Assembly (NCBI GenBank): GCA_963591995.1
Contig: CAVAUJ010000013.1
Coordinates: 1-49,014 of the forward strand
Direction: 5' to 3'
DNA: 49,014 nt
From: CAG-791 sp963591995
GTDB lineage: Bacteria > Bacillota > Clostridia > Lachnospirales > Lachnospiraceae
Part shown: piece after piece, positions 24,699-33,311 of the stretch
Position numbering within the stretch: position 1 is the first letter of the stretch
How the letters are laid out: the number at the start of each line of letters is the position of its first letter
Program-made: the position numbers and the translations under genes
The notes under the pieces: generated by a model
What the model was told of the DNA's origin: nothing
Seen by the model: only the letters and a program-made list of their open reading frames with translations
Databases searched by the model: none

Positions 24699-25415
24699 AT
24701 GGCTGTGAACAAGCAGAAAATACTAATCGTAGACGATGATGCCAACATTGCAGAGCTCATCAGTCTCTATCTCAACAAGGAATGCTACGACACGGACATT
24801 GCAGAGGACGGAGAGCAGGCCCTGCTCAAATTCTCCTCCTATGCACCGGATCTTGTCCTCCTCGACCTTATGCTGCCGGGCATCGACGGCTATCAGGTCT
24901 GCCGCGAGATCCGCACCTCGTCCCAGACGCCCATCATCATGCTCAGCGCAAAGGGCGAGGTTTTCGATAAGGTTCTGGGACTGGAGCTGGGTGCCGACGA
25001 CTACATGGAAAAGCCCTTCGACTCCAAGGAGCTGGTAGCCAGAGTCAAGGCGGTTCTGCGCCGTACGCATCAGCAGCAAAAGCCTGCGGAGAATACCGTC
25101 TCCGATGACAAGGCCGCCGTTTATCCCGACCTGATCGTGAATCTGACCAATTACTCCGTCACCTACATGGGGCAGAATCTGGACATGCCGCCCAAGGAGC
25201 TGGAGCTCCTCTATTTCCTGGCCTCTCAGCCCAACCGTGTCTTTACGCGGGAGCAGCTTCTGGATCAGATCTGGGGGTATGAATACATCGGAGACACACG
25301 AACCGTCGATGTCCACATCAAGCGCATCCGCGAGAAGATTCACGATCATGCCGCCTGGCGGGTCACCACCATCTGGGGAATCGGCTACAAATTTGAAGCG
25401 AGCATTCGTCCGTGA
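24699..25415 (+). CDS. Two-component response regulator, OmpR/PhoB family
   Basis: 238 residues. Receiver domain with acidic pocket VDDD (11-14), phospho-acceptor D56 (LLDLMLPG) and conserved Lys (MEKPF); C-terminal winged helix (TREQLLDQIWGYEYIGDTRT, VDVHIKRIREKI). Its stop overlaps the GTG start of the kinase gene by 4 bases. Not a member of a named system I can recognise; target genes are not apparent. Confidence 0.94.
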   Translation: MAVNKQKILIVDDDANIAELISLYLNKECYDTDIAEDGEQALLKFSSYAPDLVLLDLMLPGIDGYQVCREIRTSSQTPIIMLSAKGEVFDKVLGLELGADDYMEKPFDSKELVARVKAVLRRTHQQQKPAENTVSDDKAAVYPDLIVNLTNYSVTYMGQNLDMPPKELELLYFLASQPNRVFTREQLLDQIWGYEYIGDTRTVDVHIKRIREKIHDHAAWRVTTIWGIGYKFEASIRP

Positions 25416-26839
25416 GAAGAACCATCTATCTGAAATTCATATTGGCCTACGCCCTGTTCGCCGTCTTCGGCTTCATTGTCGTTGCCACCTTCGTCTTCAA
25501 CATGACCATGGATCAGGTGCGCCAGAAGACGGCCAGCTCCCTTTACCGCGAGGCCACCACCATCGCCGACACCTATGCCGCGGAGCTCTACAGCTCGGAA
25601 ACCTCCCTTGACAGTGTCTACAAGCAGCTCAGCTCCCTCGGTACCTTTCTGGATGCCGACATCATGGTGCTGAATCCGTCCGGACGCATTGTCGTGGACA
25701 GCACGAAACGCATCGATCCGGAAACCGAGGTCCGCATTGACGGCTTCGACCCGCTGGTTTTCTCCGGAAGCCTCTACCTTGAGGGGACGTTCTGGGGATA
25801 TTACGAGGACGACCGCCTCTCCGTGCTGGCTCCGATCACCCGGGATTACAAGACCAACGGTTATGTCGTCATCCACACTTCCCTGCAGGGCCTGTGGGAG
25901 GAGGCCAACAGCCGGCTGAACATTTCCTACATCGAGCTGCTGATCCTGCTCCTTCTCTCCCTCATTGTCCTGATTTTCTTCACCGAAATCGTATATCTTC
26001 CGCTGCGGCGCATCACCAAGGCCACCGAGCAATATGCCGCCGGCAACATGCATTATGAGCTGACGGCCGAAAGCGATGATGAAATCGGGTATCTGGCCGC
26101 CTCCTTGAGCTACATGGCCCGAAAGGTCGCAGCCTCCGAGGACGATCAGAAAAAATTCATCGCCAATGTCTCGCACGATTTCCGCTCGCCGCTGACCTCG
26201 ATCCGCGGCTTCCTGCAGGCCATGCTGGACGGCACCATCCCGCCCGAAATGCACGAGAAGTATCTGCGCCTGGTTCTGAACGAAACCGACCGCCTCACCA
26301 AGCTGACCAACGATCTTCTTTCCCTCAACAACCTGAACACCAGGGGAATGATGCTGAACTGCACCGATTATGACATCAACGGCAGCATCCGGCAGGTGGC
26401 GGCCTCCTTCGAGCAGACCTGCCTTTCCCGCGGCGTCACGCTCGAACTGGTTCTCACCGGCGACGTTCTCTACGTCCATGCCGATCAGGACCGCATTCAG
26501 CAGGTTCTGTACAACCTTCTGGACAATGCCATCAAATTCAGCCGGAACGACACCTCCGTGCGCATCGAGACCTCCGAGAAGCACCGCAAGGTTTTCGTCT
26601 CCGTCAAGGATCACGGCATCGGCATCCCCACCGGCGAGCAGAGTGCGATTTTCGACCGCTTTTACAAAACCGACCTCTCGCGCGGCAAAGACAAAAAAGG
26701 GACAGGCCTCGGCCTGTCCATCGTCCGGGAAATTCTCCGGGCACATAATGAGAACATCAATGTCATCTCCACCGAGGGCGTCGGCTCCGAATTCATCTTC
26801 TCTCTCCCGCGCTCGCCGCTCAATGATGAACTGGAGTGA
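25412..26839 (+). CDS. Sensor histidine kinase
   Basis: 475 residues. Membrane segment near 7-29, extracytoplasmic sensor of about 135 residues, second membrane segment near 178-198, HAMP domain, HisKA with phospho-His in FIANVSHDFRSPLTS (about residue 255), HATPase with N-box LLDNAIKFS and G-boxes DHGIGIP and GTGLGLSI. Begins at a GTG inside the response-regulator stop, so the pair is translated together. The sensor domain shows no recognised ligand motif. Confidence 0.94.
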   Translation: MRRTIYLKFILAYALFAVFGFIVVATFVFNMTMDQVRQKTASSLYREATTIADTYAAELYSSETSLDSVYKQLSSLGTFLDADIMVLNPSGRIVVDSTKRIDPETEVRIDGFDPLVFSGSLYLEGTFWGYYEDDRLSVLAPITRDYKTNGYVVIHTSLQGLWEEANSRLNISYIELLILLLLSLIVLIFFTEIVYLPLRRITKATEQYAAGNMHYELTAESDDEIGYLAASLSYMARKVAASEDDQKKFIANVSHDFRSPLTSIRGFLQAMLDGTIPPEMHEKYLRLVLNETDRLTKLTNDLLSLNNLNTRGMMLNCTDYDINGSIRQVAASFEQTCLSRGVTLELVLTGDVLYVHADQDRIQQVLYNLLDNAIKFSRNDTSVRIETSEKHRKVFVSVKDHGIGIPTGEQSAIFDRFYKTDLSRGKDKKGTGLGLSIVREILRAHNENINVISTEGVGSEFIFSLPRSPLNDELE

Positions 26840-26841
26840 CA

Positions 26842-26981
26842 CCTGAGGGAACGGCCGATGCCGTTCCCTCAGGCGGCGAGTGGGGCTTTCGCCCCTACTC
26901 GCGGCTTGATGTGAATTCGCCTTCGCGAATTCACATCTGCGTCACGAACCGCCGATACCGTTCCCTCAGGCGGAGAGTGGG
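26842..26981. repeat. Multi-hairpin intergenic element between convergent genes
   Basis: Three consecutive hairpins: 14-bp stem with tetraloop CGAT (26842-26873); GCGAGTGGGGC paired with GCCCCTACTCGC (26876-26902, one bulge); 13-bp stem GATGTGAATTCGC/GCGAATTCACATC with loop CTTC (26908-26937). The segment from GCCGATGCCGTTCCCTCAGG to GAGTGGGG then recurs once as a direct repeat at about 26951-26981 with two or three changes. It fills almost the whole gap and could act as a two-way terminator, but the partial duplication suggests a mobile small repeat. Confidence 0.75.
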
Positions 26982-26986
26982 GCGGA

Positions 26987-28162
26987 TCAGCCGCGCGCCC
27001 GCAGCTTCTCCACATAGTCGGAAAGCCGCCCCAGCGCCTTTTTGAGGCTGTCGATCGAATACGCATAGGAGATTCGAAGATAGCCCTCCCCGCAGTCGCC
27101 AAAGGCCGTTCCGGGTACAATGGCAACCTTTTCCTCCCGCAGAAGATCGGTTGCGAATTCGTCGCTGCTCATTCCGAACTCTTTGATGCAGGGGAAGACA
27201 TAAAATGCTCCCTCGGGCTCAAAGCACGGGAGTCCCATTTCTCCCAGCATATAGAGTACAAAGCGTCGCCTTTCATCGTAGGATTCGCGCATCTTGCGCA
27301 CATCCTCGTCACCGTTCCGGAGTGCCTCCACGGCCGCATACTGCGAGGTGGTCGGTGCACACATGATGCAGTATTGGTGAATCTTGACCATCTGGCGCAT
27401 GATGTCCGCCGGTCCGCAGGCATAGCCAAGACGCCAGCCGGTCATGGCATAGGCCTTGGAAAAACCGTTGATGAGGATGGTCCTCTCCTGCATGCCGGGA
27501 AGACCCGCGATGGAAACATGCTGCTTGCCGCCGTAGGTCAGCTCGCTGTAGATCTCATCCGAAATCACCACAAGGTCGTTCCGGACAATGATCGGAACCA
27601 GCTTCTCCAGGTCCTCCCGTTCCATAATGGCTCCGGTGGGATTGTTCGGAAAGGGCATCACGAGAAGCTTGGTTTTCGGTGTGATCGCCTTTTCCAGCTC
27701 CTCCGGCGTTAAGCGGAACCGGTTCTCCTCCTTGAGCTCAATGATCACCGGAACCCCGTCCGCCAGAACAACGCAGGGCTCATAGGATACGTAGGAGGGC
27801 TGCGGGATCAGCACCTCGTCCCCGGGATTGAGCAGGGCGCGCATCGCAAGGTCAATGGCCTCCGATCCGCCGACGGTGACAAAGATTTCCGAAAGGTAAT
27901 GGTAATCCAGGTTCTGTGTGCGCTTCATGTAGGCTGCAATTTCCATCCGCAGCTCGGTCAGACCGGAATTGGAGGTATAGAAGGTCCTCCCCTTTTCCAG
28001 CGAATAGATTCCCTCATCCCGAATGTGCCAGGGTGTGTCAAAATCCGGCTCGCCCACGCCCAGCGAAATGACATCCTTCATGTCCGCAACGATGTCAAAA
28101 AATTTACGGATTCCGGACGGCTTCAGCGAAGCTGCCTTATCTGCAATCAAATCCTCTCTCAT
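26987..28162 (-). CDS. PLP-dependent class I/II aminotransferase
   Basis: 391 residues, fold type I. The Schiff-base lysine lies in NGFSKAYAMTGWRLG; FPNNPTGAIM and VGGSEAIDLAMR are the other signatures. Resembles PatA / aspartate aminotransferase-like enzymes of Clostridia; the amino donor is not readable. Its ATG overlaps the stop of the Lrp-type regulator gene by 4 bases, a regulator plus aminotransferase pair common in amino-acid metabolism. Last gene of the VanW/AIR-synthase-like operon. Confidence 0.93.
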   Translation of the reverse strand: MREDLIADKAASLKPSGIRKFFDIVADMKDVISLGVGEPDFDTPWHIRDEGIYSLEKGRTFYTSNSGLTELRMEIAAYMKRTQNLDYHYLSEIFVTVGGSEAIDLAMRALLNPGDEVLIPQPSYVSYEPCVVLADGVPVIIELKEENRFRLTPEELEKAITPKTKLLVMPFPNNPTGAIMEREDLEKLVPIIVRNDLVVISDEIYSELTYGGKQHVSIAGLPGMQERTILINGFSKAYAMTGWRLGYACGPADIMRQMVKIHQYCIMCAPTTSQYAAVEALRNGDEDVRKMRESYDERRRFVLYMLGEMGLPCFEPEGAFYVFPCIKEFGMSSDEFATDLLREEKVAIVPGTAFGDCGEGYLRISYAYSIDSLKKALGRLSDYVEKLRARG

Positions 28163-28650
28163 GGTGTCACAATCTCCCTGGTATCCTCGTGCTTCTTATC
28201 CATGATGGTTCCGTGATCCTTATAGCGCTTCAGAATGAAGTGCGTTGTGGTTCCCAGCACGGTATCCAGTGTGGACAGCTTGTGCGTAACAAAGCCGGAT
28301 ACCTCTTTCAGCGTCTTTCCCTCCAGAATCACCATGAGATCGTAGCCGCCGCTCATAAGATAGACGTTGCTGACCTCCGGATATTTGTAAATGCGCTCCG
28401 CGATCTCTTCAAAGCCCTGACCTCTCTGGGGTGCGACCCGCACCTCAATGAGCGCGGTCACACGCTCCACCCCGGTCTTGTCCCAGTTGATCATGGTGTG
28501 ATAACCGCAGATGATGCCGTCGGCCTCCATCTCCGCCAGCGCCGCGGCCACCTCGGTTTCCTCTGTCCCCAGCATAATCGCCAGCTCCTTGAGACCGACG
28601 CGGCTGTTCTTTTCAATGATGGTCAGAATTCTCTCTTTCAGCGTATTCAT
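28159..28650 (-). CDS. Lrp/AsnC-family transcriptional regulator
   Basis: 163 residues: N-terminal winged helix-turn-helix (RVGLKELAIMLGTEETEVAAAL) and a C-terminal RAM ligand-binding domain (about 75-150, SGGYDLMVILEG). SD AGGAGG lies upstream. Translationally coupled to the aminotransferase gene. Amino-acid effector is expected from the family. Possibly regulates its own operon. Confidence 0.93.
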   Translation of the reverse strand: MNTLKERILTIIEKNSRVGLKELAIMLGTEETEVAAALAEMEADGIICGYHTMINWDKTGVERVTALIEVRVAPQRGQGFEEIAERIYKYPEVSNVYLMSGGYDLMVILEGKTLKEVSGFVTHKLSTLDTVLGTTTHFILKRYKDHGTIMDKKHEDTREIVTP

Positions 28651-28668
28651 GCAATCTGCTCCTTCCTC

Positions 28669-29703
28669 CTATGTTGTTCCATGACTGCTGCTCTTCTGCT
28701 CCAGATAACGAAGGAGCGAATCCGGCTCCGGACGATTCAGGTTCTGCCGCTCCTGTCCGTTGACAAGGATCTTCTCTCTGCCCGGCTCCAGCACGCCGAT
28801 CCGCGCCGCGGCAAAGCCCCTCTCCTTCAGCCGAAGGGCCGCGTCCTCTCCGCTGTCTACCGCTGCAAGGAGGAACCCCTCTGCGCTCATCTGATACGGG
28901 TGGACGCCGCAGGCATCTGCAAGTTCCACGGTCTCCTGCCGAATCGGAATTGCCGGCAACTCCACGGTCATTCCGTTCCGTCCTTCCCTTCCCGCATCGG
29001 CAAAAGCCCACAAGGCGGCATAGACGCCCCCTGCGGTCCCCGCCCTCATCCGAAGGGGTACAATTCCCGCCTCCTTCATGGCAGAAAGCGCCGGCAATAC
29101 CGAAAGCGCCTCCTTCATCCGCCATGCTTTTTCCAGAAACTGCAACGGGAAACGCTTCTCCAGCTCCTGCCGCCGGGCAGCACACAGAATCACGGTCCCG
29201 GACTGCCCGGCGGTGCCAACGGCCAGGAGCTCTCTTCCCTTTTCCGTCCCTTCCGTCCGTTCCTGCATTTCTTCCCGCGAGAATACCGGATGCTGTCCCG
29301 ACACGCACGCTGTGATCACCGGTCTTGTCACCGCAGCGGTCACGGCTCCGTGGAATGCCTCAATGCGCATTCCGCTCTCTGCAGCCGCCGCGCCCAGCGA
29401 ATCGGTGACCGCCCGCAGCAGCGCCTCGCTGCTGCCCTCCGGCAGAAGGACCTCCGCCTGCAGGTATTCCGGAACAAAATTGCTGCAGGAAAGTGCGTTG
29501 GCCGCTCCCGTCACCGCCAGTGAGGCAGACAGGCCCGCCGGCGCCGCTTCCTCTGCGGCCGCCCACACCGGAATCGAGACCGTCCGTACCGCCTGCCCGG
29601 CTCCCGCACGCGTTCCGTCCAAGGGCTGCCAGGTCCTCCCGAAACGCTTCACCGCAGAGCGGTCGAACACATTCGCATCCAGACTCCCGCAGCGCAGGAT
29701 CAC
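28669..29703 (-). CDS. AIR synthase-related (HypE/PurM-fold) protein
   Basis: 344 residues. The C-terminal half has the PurM C-domain pattern (AGTAGGVYAALWAFADAG, then PIRQETVELADACGVHPYQM with SAEGFLLAA) found in HypE, SelD and ThiL-type ATP-using enzymes. The N-terminal half is less conserved and I do not see a clear HypE Cys tail. It overlaps the upstream VanW gene by 4 bases. No hydrogenase genes are nearby, so a HypE role is unlikely; specific function unknown. Confidence 0.75.
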   Translation of the reverse strand: MILRCGSLDANVFDRSAVKRFGRTWQPLDGTRAGAGQAVRTVSIPVWAAAEEAAPAGLSASLAVTGAANALSCSNFVPEYLQAEVLLPEGSSEALLRAVTDSLGAAAAESGMRIEAFHGAVTAAVTRPVITACVSGQHPVFSREEMQERTEGTEKGRELLAVGTAGQSGTVILCAARRQELEKRFPLQFLEKAWRMKEALSVLPALSAMKEAGIVPLRMRAGTAGGVYAALWAFADAGREGRNGMTVELPAIPIRQETVELADACGVHPYQMSAEGFLLAAVDSGEDAALRLKERGFAAARIGVLEPGREKILVNGQERQNLNRPEPDSLLRYLEQKSSSHGTT

Positions 29704-31373
29704 GGTGTTCCTCCTTCTGCGTCGGCAGCATCTGCCTCGCCGGCTGCCGCATCTGTATTTTCCGCCTGCGAGATGGCGGCATTCGCCGCATCCTGTGCTT
29801 TTTCCATGGCCGTTGTGGTATCCAGGCCCTGAGCCAGTGCATCCGCATAAGCGGCATTCGCTGCATCCTGTGCCTGATTGGTCAGCTCATCCGTCTGTGT
29901 GGAATCCACACCGGCCGCCGCATCCGCCGCCGCGGTCTTGATGGCGTCCACGTCTGCGGACGCGATGGCATCCTTCAGCGCCTGCGTCACATTGCCGGCG
30001 GTTCCGACCTTCACATAGGTGGGCGACATGCTGTAATTGCTGTTGTTGAAGATTTCCTTGCTCTGCTCCGCGCCATCCACCGTGACAACCTTCCACAGCC
30101 TTGCGGTCAGTCCGTCGTGCCCTGCCGTCGTCTGCACCGTGCCAACGGCCAGGGAGGCGTCTTCCTTGATTTTGTATCCCTCCGACGGGGTTTCCGAAAG
30201 CGTTTCGCTGACAAAGGAAACCTTGCGGTTGGAGGCTCTGGTCTCCACGCCGTATATGGTGAAGGTAATCGTGCCGTTGTAGGCAGAGCCCTCAATGTAA
30301 ACGGTGCTGCTCAGATTGTTCGTGAACCGGAAATCCATTCCGGCCGATTCCGCAATGGCCGCATCCGCGGAAGGATCCACATAGGTGACGATCATGGAGT
30401 GGTTGTGCCGCTCTGTCACGTTCAGCTCCGCACGGATCACCGCATTGTACAAGGTCGTGGACACCTGGCAGATTCCTCCGCCGAAGCTCTCCACCACCTC
30501 ATCCCCTACATAGGAGCCTGCCAGAGCATAGCCGTTCTCCTCCGTAAAGGGCGTGATGGTATTCAGCATGGAGAAGCTCTCCCCGGGTGCCAGCGTCATT
30601 CCGTTGATCATGGTGCAGGCATTGGAAATATTCTTCGACCGGGCGGCATTGGACTGCGAATAGGAGGTGGAGAAGGTTCCCAGAACCGACGTCAGCTTCT
30701 GCAGCTCCTCCACGGTCGTCGCCGGCTCCGTTTCGTCCATGTCCAGGTCGATGGTCGCGTCCTCTCCGTTCCACTCGGTTGTAAGAAAGCTGACAATCTG
30801 CCGGACCGATTCATCCTCGTTGATCCGGATGCCGCTCCTGCCCTCCGTATATTGGAATCCGCCGCCGGATCTTGTCATCGAGGCCTCTACGGCCTCCACA
30901 TTCCATTCGGAGCAGTTGTTCTCGATGAAGGTGCGGATCTGCTCCTCATTGAACGAAAGCTCCAGTGAAAATTCCGCCCCGTTGTGCTCCAGATCCTTCG
31001 CCTGCTTGTACCTTGCAATGATGTTGGCGGCATACCCGTAATGAACGATCGTGTCCACCACATCGCTGTTGCTCCAGGTAAGGCCCAGATTTCCCGCACT
31101 GACCGTCACGTTCTCATCGTCCATTCCATGGAGCGTAATGACCGCCGCCCTTCGCTTGTCCAGAAGCTCCTCTGCAACGGCCTCCACCTCCTCCCGGGTC
31201 ATGCCCGAGAGGTCCACTCCCTCCAGCGATATGCCGCTTTGCACGGTAGCTTCCGCCGTCTGAGCGGTCTCTGCGGCCGATACACTCGCCACGAGAAGCG
31301 GAAGGATCATGGCAAGGATCAGAACCCCCGCAATCACCGCCGCTATGATCTGTTTCTTCTTTCTGCCCCGCAT
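29700..31373 (-). CDS. VanW-family membrane-anchored cell-wall protein
   Basis: 557 residues. Membrane anchor at about 6-30 (QIIAAVIAGVLILAMILPLL), then repeated putative peptidoglycan-binding domains (SGMTREEVEAVAEELL; YTEGRSGIRINEDES), then the VanW domain (GGGICQVSTTLYNAVIRAEL, ERHNHSMIVTYVDP), a G5-like segment and an Ala/Asp/Gln-rich tail of about 90 residues. I choose the ATG at 31373 because a promoter lies at 31459-31487; an in-frame ATG at 31460 lies inside that -10 box. Presumably extracellular and attached to the envelope. VanW itself has no proven reaction. Confidence 0.88.
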   Translation of the reverse strand: MRGRKKKQIIAAVIAGVLILAMILPLLVASVSAAETAQTAEATVQSGISLEGVDLSGMTREEVEAVAEELLDKRRAAVITLHGMDDENVTVSAGNLGLTWSNSDVVDTIVHYGYAANIIARYKQAKDLEHNGAEFSLELSFNEEQIRTFIENNCSEWNVEAVEASMTRSGGGFQYTEGRSGIRINEDESVRQIVSFLTTEWNGEDATIDLDMDETEPATTVEELQKLTSVLGTFSTSYSQSNAARSKNISNACTMINGMTLAPGESFSMLNTITPFTEENGYALAGSYVGDEVVESFGGGICQVSTTLYNAVIRAELNVTERHNHSMIVTYVDPSADAAIAESAGMDFRFTNNLSSTVYIEGSAYNGTITFTIYGVETRASNRKVSFVSETLSETPSEGYKIKEDASLAVGTVQTTAGHDGLTARLWKVVTVDGAEQSKEIFNNSNYSMSPTYVKVGTAGNVTQALKDAIASADVDAIKTAAADAAAGVDSTQTDELTNQAQDAANAAYADALAQGLDTTTAMEKAQDAANAAISQAENTDAAAGEADAADAEGGTP

Positions 31374-31458
31374 ACGAATTGATTCCCTGCCCTTCTGCAC
31401 GTAACGCTCTTTGCAGCCTCCGCCTGCGCCGACGGATCCGTCCAAAAACATAACCTTC

Positions 31459-31487
31459 ATTATATCGATTTCCCGTGGTACCGGCAA
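31459..31487 (-). promoter_or_regulatory. Predicted promoter of the VanW operon
   Basis: Minus strand TTGCCG (31482-31487), 17-base spacer, perfect TATAAT (31459-31464). It decides the VanW start codon and would serve all four genes down to the aminotransferase, which overlap or nearly touch. Confidence 0.65.
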
Positions 31488-31654
31488 CCGCTCCGCCCCT
31501 GCCCGCTCCGGCCCGTTTCCCATTTACAAACTCATAAAGGTTCCCGGCAACACACTCTGTAACACAATGCTCCCTCCCTGCGTATGTGTTCCTGTAAGCA
31601 CAGTCAATCATACCTGCTGTCTCGGAGCAGGAGAATAAAAAAGGAGAAAACAAG

Positions 31655-31846
31655 ATGAAGCGCATGAATCAGATGAACGGAACCGGCGAAATGAATGCAC
31701 TGGATGAAAGAACCCTCGAGCAGGTGTCCGGCGGTTTCATTGACATCATCCCGGATAAGAGCTCGCACAAGACCACCGCTTCCGTCATGGAGCCCATCCT
31801 CAAAGTGCCGCTGAAGATTGTTCCTCCCACCATTTTCTGGAAGTAG
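31655..31846 (+). CDS. Orphan 63-residue peptide with double-glycine type leader
   Basis: The sequence MNALDERTLEQVSGG fits the double-glycine leader consensus: Leu at -12, Leu at -7, Val at -4, Gly at -2 and -1. Cleavage there would leave a 36-residue Pro/Lys/Ile-rich core beginning FIDIIPDKSS and ending PPTIFWK. No cysteines, so neither a lanthipeptide nor a disulfide bacteriocin. Strong ribosome site AAAAAAGGAGAAAACAAG before the ATG. No C39 peptidase-type transporter lies in the window. Downstream lies the ATP-grasp/alpha-E/transglutaminase cluster, separated by a 20-bp hairpin. It may be a modified or exported peptide; I do not recognise the family. Confidence 0.7.
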   Translation: MKRMNQMNGTGEMNALDERTLEQVSGGFIDIIPDKSSHKTTASVMEPILKVPLKIVPPTIFWK

Positions 31847-31902
31847 CCCCTCCCGCCGGCCGTCGGTCCTCATTGACGAACCCTCCCGCGCGCCTTATAT
31901 TA

Positions 31903-31962
31903 AAAGAAGAAGACAAGGCAAGGGCGCCTTTTTTGAGGCTGCCTTGCCTTGTCTTCTTCTTT
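31903..31962. terminator. 20-bp perfect hairpin between peptide gene and ATP-grasp cluster
   Basis: Arms 31903-31922 (AAAGAAGAAGACAAGGCAAG) and 31943-31962 are exact reverse complements around a 20-base loop. Inside, AAGGC/GCCTT followed by TTTTT (31915-31934) can form a shorter, mutually exclusive terminator-like stem. It may be a terminator, an attenuator, or an RNase III processing site separating the highly translated peptide from the downstream genes. Confidence 0.7.
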
Positions 31963-31997
31963 CAGCAGATTAAGATACCAGACGGCAGAGGTGTGTT

Positions 31998-33311
31998 ATG
32001 GAAGGTTTGATTCAGCATGAGGCACAGATTAACCAGCAGCTTGCGCGGTACGGCGTGAAATTCGGCATCTACAAGAACGGCACCTTTCAGGAGCGCCTGT
32101 TCCCCTTTGATCCGCTTCCCCGCATCATATCCGCAGCAGAATGGGGGCCGCTGGAGTCAGGTCTTCGCCAGCGCGTGCGTGCCCTCAACCTCTTCCTTCG
32201 GGACATCTACGGAGAGAAGCAAATCCTGCGCGACGGCATTGTGCCGGAGGACTTTGTATACCGTTCCCCCGGTTATCTGGCGCAGTGCGAGGGAATTCTT
32301 CCCCCGGGCGGAATCTACAGTCACATTTCCGGCATTGACCTTGTCAAGGGAAAGGACGGAGAATGGTACGTGCTCGAGGACAATCTGCGCATTCCGTCCG
32401 GTGCAAGCTATCCCCTGATTGCAAGAAATCTATGTCGGCGTGCAAGCCCGCAGACCTTCCGCCGCTGCAATGTTCTGGACAATCGGGGCTACGGAAAGCT
32501 TCTGCGGCATACCATGGACAGCGTGAACACCGGAGGCATCAACGTGGTCTTTACCCCCGGAAGATACAATGCCGCCTACTTTGAGCATTCGTATCTTGCC
32601 GAACAGGCCGGTGCGGTTCTGGCCGAGGCCGGCGACCTCTACGTCAAGGATGCCCGGCTCTATTACCGCTCCACCAGCGGGGATCAGCAGGTAGGTGCGC
32701 TCTACCGCCGGGTCAGCGACGAGTACATGGATCCCCTCGCCTTTGAGCCGGGGTCTCTTATCGGCATTCCGAATCTCATGAGTGCCTACCGCGCCGGAAA
32801 TGTCGCGGTTCTGAATGCCTTCGGAAACGGTGTTGCGGATGATAAGGGAATCTATTATTTTGTTCCTAAGATGATTTCGTACTATCTGAAGGAGGAGCCG
32901 ATTCTCCGCAATGCGCCCACCTACCTCCCCTTCTATCCGGAGGACCGCGACTATGTCCTTTCCCACATCGATTCTCTGGTGGTGAAGGATGTTGCCGAGG
33001 CCGGCGGCTACGGTGTTGTCTTCGGGAGCAAGCTGGATTCCGACGGTCTGGCGAATCTGGTCCGTCTCATCAAGGAGCAGCCGCGGCGGTTCATCGCCCA
33101 GGAGGTCATCGACTTCCAGGATCTTCCGATCATGGAAAACGGGGAACAGGTAGAACGAAAGGCCGATCTTCGCGCCTTTGTCCTCTCCAGCGCAGAGGAT
33201 ACGCAGGTCTGGCCAAGCGGATTGACGCGCTTTTCCCGCAATCCGGACAGCTTCATCGTGAATTCTTCTCAGGGAGGAGGTTTTAAAGACACATGGGTCA
33301 TGTCGCATTGA
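31998..33311 (+). CDS. Circularly permuted ATP-grasp type 2 protein
   Basis: 437 residues of the CP_ATPgrasp_2 (formerly DUF404/407) family, predicted amidoligases that join an amino acid or peptide to a carboxylate with ATP. Family blocks are visible: FVYRSPGYLAQCEGI, GIDLVKGKDGEWYVLEDN, RIPSGASY and, towards the end, AQEVIDFQDLP and ADLRAFVL. SD GAGGTG before ATG. The alpha-E gene starts inside its last codons (19-base overlap). The trio with alpha-E and transglutaminase is a widespread conserved neighbourhood; no product is known. Confidence 0.92.
   Translation: MEGLIQHEAQINQQLARYGVKFGIYKNGTFQERLFPFDPLPRIISAAEWGPLESGLRQRVRALNLFLRDIYGEKQILRDGIVPEDFVYRSPGYLAQCEGILPPGGIYSHISGIDLVKGKDGEWYVLEDNLRIPSGASYPLIARNLCRRASPQTFRRCNVLDNRGYGKLLRHTMDSVNTGGINVVFTPGRYNAAYFEHSYLAEQAGAVLAEAGDLYVKDARLYYRSTSGDQQVGALYRRVSDEYMDPLAFEPGSLIGIPNLMSAYRAGNVAVLNAFGNGVADDKGIYYFVPKMISYYLKEEPILRNAPTYLPFYPEDRDYVLSHIDSLVVKDVAEAGGYGVVFGSKLDSDGLANLVRLIKEQPRRFIAQEVIDFQDLPIMENGEQVERKADLRAFVLSSAEDTQVWPSGLTRFSRNPDSFIVNSSQGGGFKDTWVMSH

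Noticed and set aside
25385..26842. 485-codon minus-strand frame exactly opposite the histidine kinase
   Set aside because: Same extent as the kinase gene but without motifs or a ribosome site.
28669..29703. Hydrogenase maturation protein HypE
   Set aside because: PurM-fold C-terminus fits, but no hydrogenase or other hyp genes are near and no C-terminal Cys motif is seen.
31523..31654. A promoter for the small peptide gene
   Set aside because: No hexamer pair of acceptable quality and spacing could be chosen; only the ribosome site is clear.
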